Positions 14,312 through 15,507 of a DNA stretch of 15,507 nucleotides are shown here, piece after piece; position 1 is the stretch's first letter; each line of letters opens with the position of its first letter. The stretch is from Bacteroidota bacterium (GTDB lineage Bacteria; Bacteroidota; Bacteroidia; Chitinophagales; Chitinophagaceae). A program made the translations under genes and the position numbers. The notes below the pieces were generated by a model. The model saw only the letters and a list, made by a program, of their open reading frames with translations. It ran no database searches and had not been told where the DNA came from. The stretch is taken from NCBI GenBank assembly GCA_023386395.1, contig JAEWJV010000177.1, positions 1 through 15,507 on the forward strand. Reading direction: 5' to 3'.

Positions 14312-15507
14312 TTATTCTTTTTTGAAATCAAGATACTTAAAAAGAAAATCACTGCTATTAATGTCAAGCCTGAAACCAACCGGCTTTCCATTTTTATCTG
14401 TTGTAAATATTACTTCGCCCGCCGGAACAAACCTGTCATTAAAAACAACTTTGAATGTGTCCTTATTCAAATAATATAGATAACCCGAGAACTGTTTTTT
14501 AGAAGGTAAAAGTTCAAGAAAGCCTTTGCCATTTTCTTCTCTGATAACTGCCTTACCATATGCTTTATCTTCATAAGTTCCTTCATAAACTGAAAGATTT
14601 GGAATAAATGAATGTTGCTTATAAGTTGTATCGCCATCATCTTCATCCCACGAAAAATGAAAATTCTTTCCATACATATTATTGTCCATTTCTTGCCAGT
14701 TCATTGTATTTGTTGTTAGATATTTTATTATTACATCTGCAAGTCCTTCATTTAAATATGTGATTTTGTTTGTTAATATAATTATACCGATACTATCTTC
14801 AGGAATAATTGTTATGAAAGATTTATAGCCCGGCATTCCACCGCCATGTGTTATAATCTTCCTGCCATTTTCATAACCAATGTACCAGCCAAAACCGTAA
14901 GCATCATCGGAGTTATTTGAAAACATCACTTTTGTACTTGTAATGGCTTTGTAAGTATCGGTTGCAAATAATGGCTTATCATTATAAGTTCCCTTATTTA
15001 TCCATACTTCTAACCAATGAAGCATGTCGTCAATATTTGAATTTATACCACCAGCAGGAGCAACATTATTCATGTTCATTATTGGTATTGGCGTATCTCT
15101 CAAATGAGGATGCGCATAGTTGTTGGTCTTCATCATTTGTGCAATGCTTGTCGAACTGCTCTTCATTGACAAAGGCAAAAAGAAATGTTGTCGTATGAAA
15201 TTATCCCAGGTTTGCCCGCTAACTTTTTCAATAATCAAACCTGCCACGATGTACATCACGTTTTGGTATCCGAAGTCAGAACGAAAATTATTTCTAATAA
15301 CACTATATTGTATTCTTCTTACAATCTCTTGTCTGGAATAATTTGTTCCGTACCAAAGTAAATCTCCATCAAAACCTTCAAGTCCTGACCTGTGGCTTAG
15401 AATATCGGCAATCGTAATATGGTTTGTTATCCATGGGTCGCTTAGTTTTTAATCCGGCAAATATTTTATCACCTTGTGGTTCCAATGAACTTTGCCTTCA
15501 TCTACCA
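14312..15507 (-). pseudogene. Serine beta-lactamase-like/penicillin-binding hydrolase with in-frame stop
   Basis: Serine hydrolase of the beta-lactamase/class C penicillin-binding family (AmpC/DD-peptidase fold), 5' end beyond the window. The frame runs from the window edge with DEGKVHWNHKVIKYLPD, meets a TAA at 15449-15451, and continues with KLSDPWITNHITIADILSHR SGL, a normal family sequence. TAA is one base from TTA (Leu), so a nonsense change is likely. Downstream are the Tyr-x-Asn motif (YQN, 15260-15268), a region with VAPAGGINSNIDDMLHWL, and HGGGMPGY near 14848, the KTG-box counterpart. A DUF3471-like C-terminal beta domain (LSVYEGTYEDK to the end) follows. The SxxK nucleophile motif would lie off the window. 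The part after the stop can be read from a GTG at 15259, but that would lack the active serine. It is probably an inactive gene, unless the stop is a sequencing error. Confidence 0.75.

Overview
The window looks like a chromosomal segment of a Bacteroidota bacterium, probably of the Chitinophagaceae/Sphingobacteriia type. This is inferred from protein families and intergenic style, not from a marker gene. Evidence: tandem eight-helix FtsX/MacB-type permeases of the kind that begin near MFKNYFKTAFRNL, almost no Shine-Dalgarno sequences, AT-rich leaders, a TAnnTTTG-type promoter box, and an RHS fragment with the LFDEQF signature.

Left part (1-5042): two large ABC-transporter permeases in tandem on the + strand. 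The first is cut by the window edge and the second is complete. Between them lies a decayed piece of a third permease and, on the opposite strand, the tail of an unrelated unknown gene.

Middle-left (5043-6394): no intact gene. It holds three protein-like relics. Two of them, tails of probable secreted or surface proteins, point away from each other and abut near 5835, suggesting an old deletion or inversion.

Middle (6395-10514): ordinary small genes. These are an MscS-type mechanosensitive channel, a DUF892 ferritin-like protein with a histone-H1-like lysine/alanine tail, a DUF763 protein with a helix-hairpin-helix (minus strand), and a three-helix DUF202/YidH-type membrane protein. A short frameshifted relic precedes the DUF892 gene.

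Right part (10515-15507): an accessory region with almost everything on the minus strand. In gene direction (right to left) it holds a serine beta-lactamase-like gene with an in-frame stop, a lipoprotein-like CarboxypepD gene whose end overlaps a rhomboid-like fragment, an S41-type peptidase, a tiny truncated reading frame, an IS3-family transposase relic, an RHS relic and a small helical protein.

The three gaps after the beta-lactamase-like gene, the rhomboid-like fragment and the S41 gene carry related imperfect inverted repeats. Each begins with a GCnnnYAAC-like motif just after a stop codon, and GTTRnnnGC-like motifs lie further along. Single genes in one orientation, each followed by such an element, is the layout of an integron-like gene-cassette array. 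No integrase is in the window, so this is a hypothesis, and it is the most interesting feature here.
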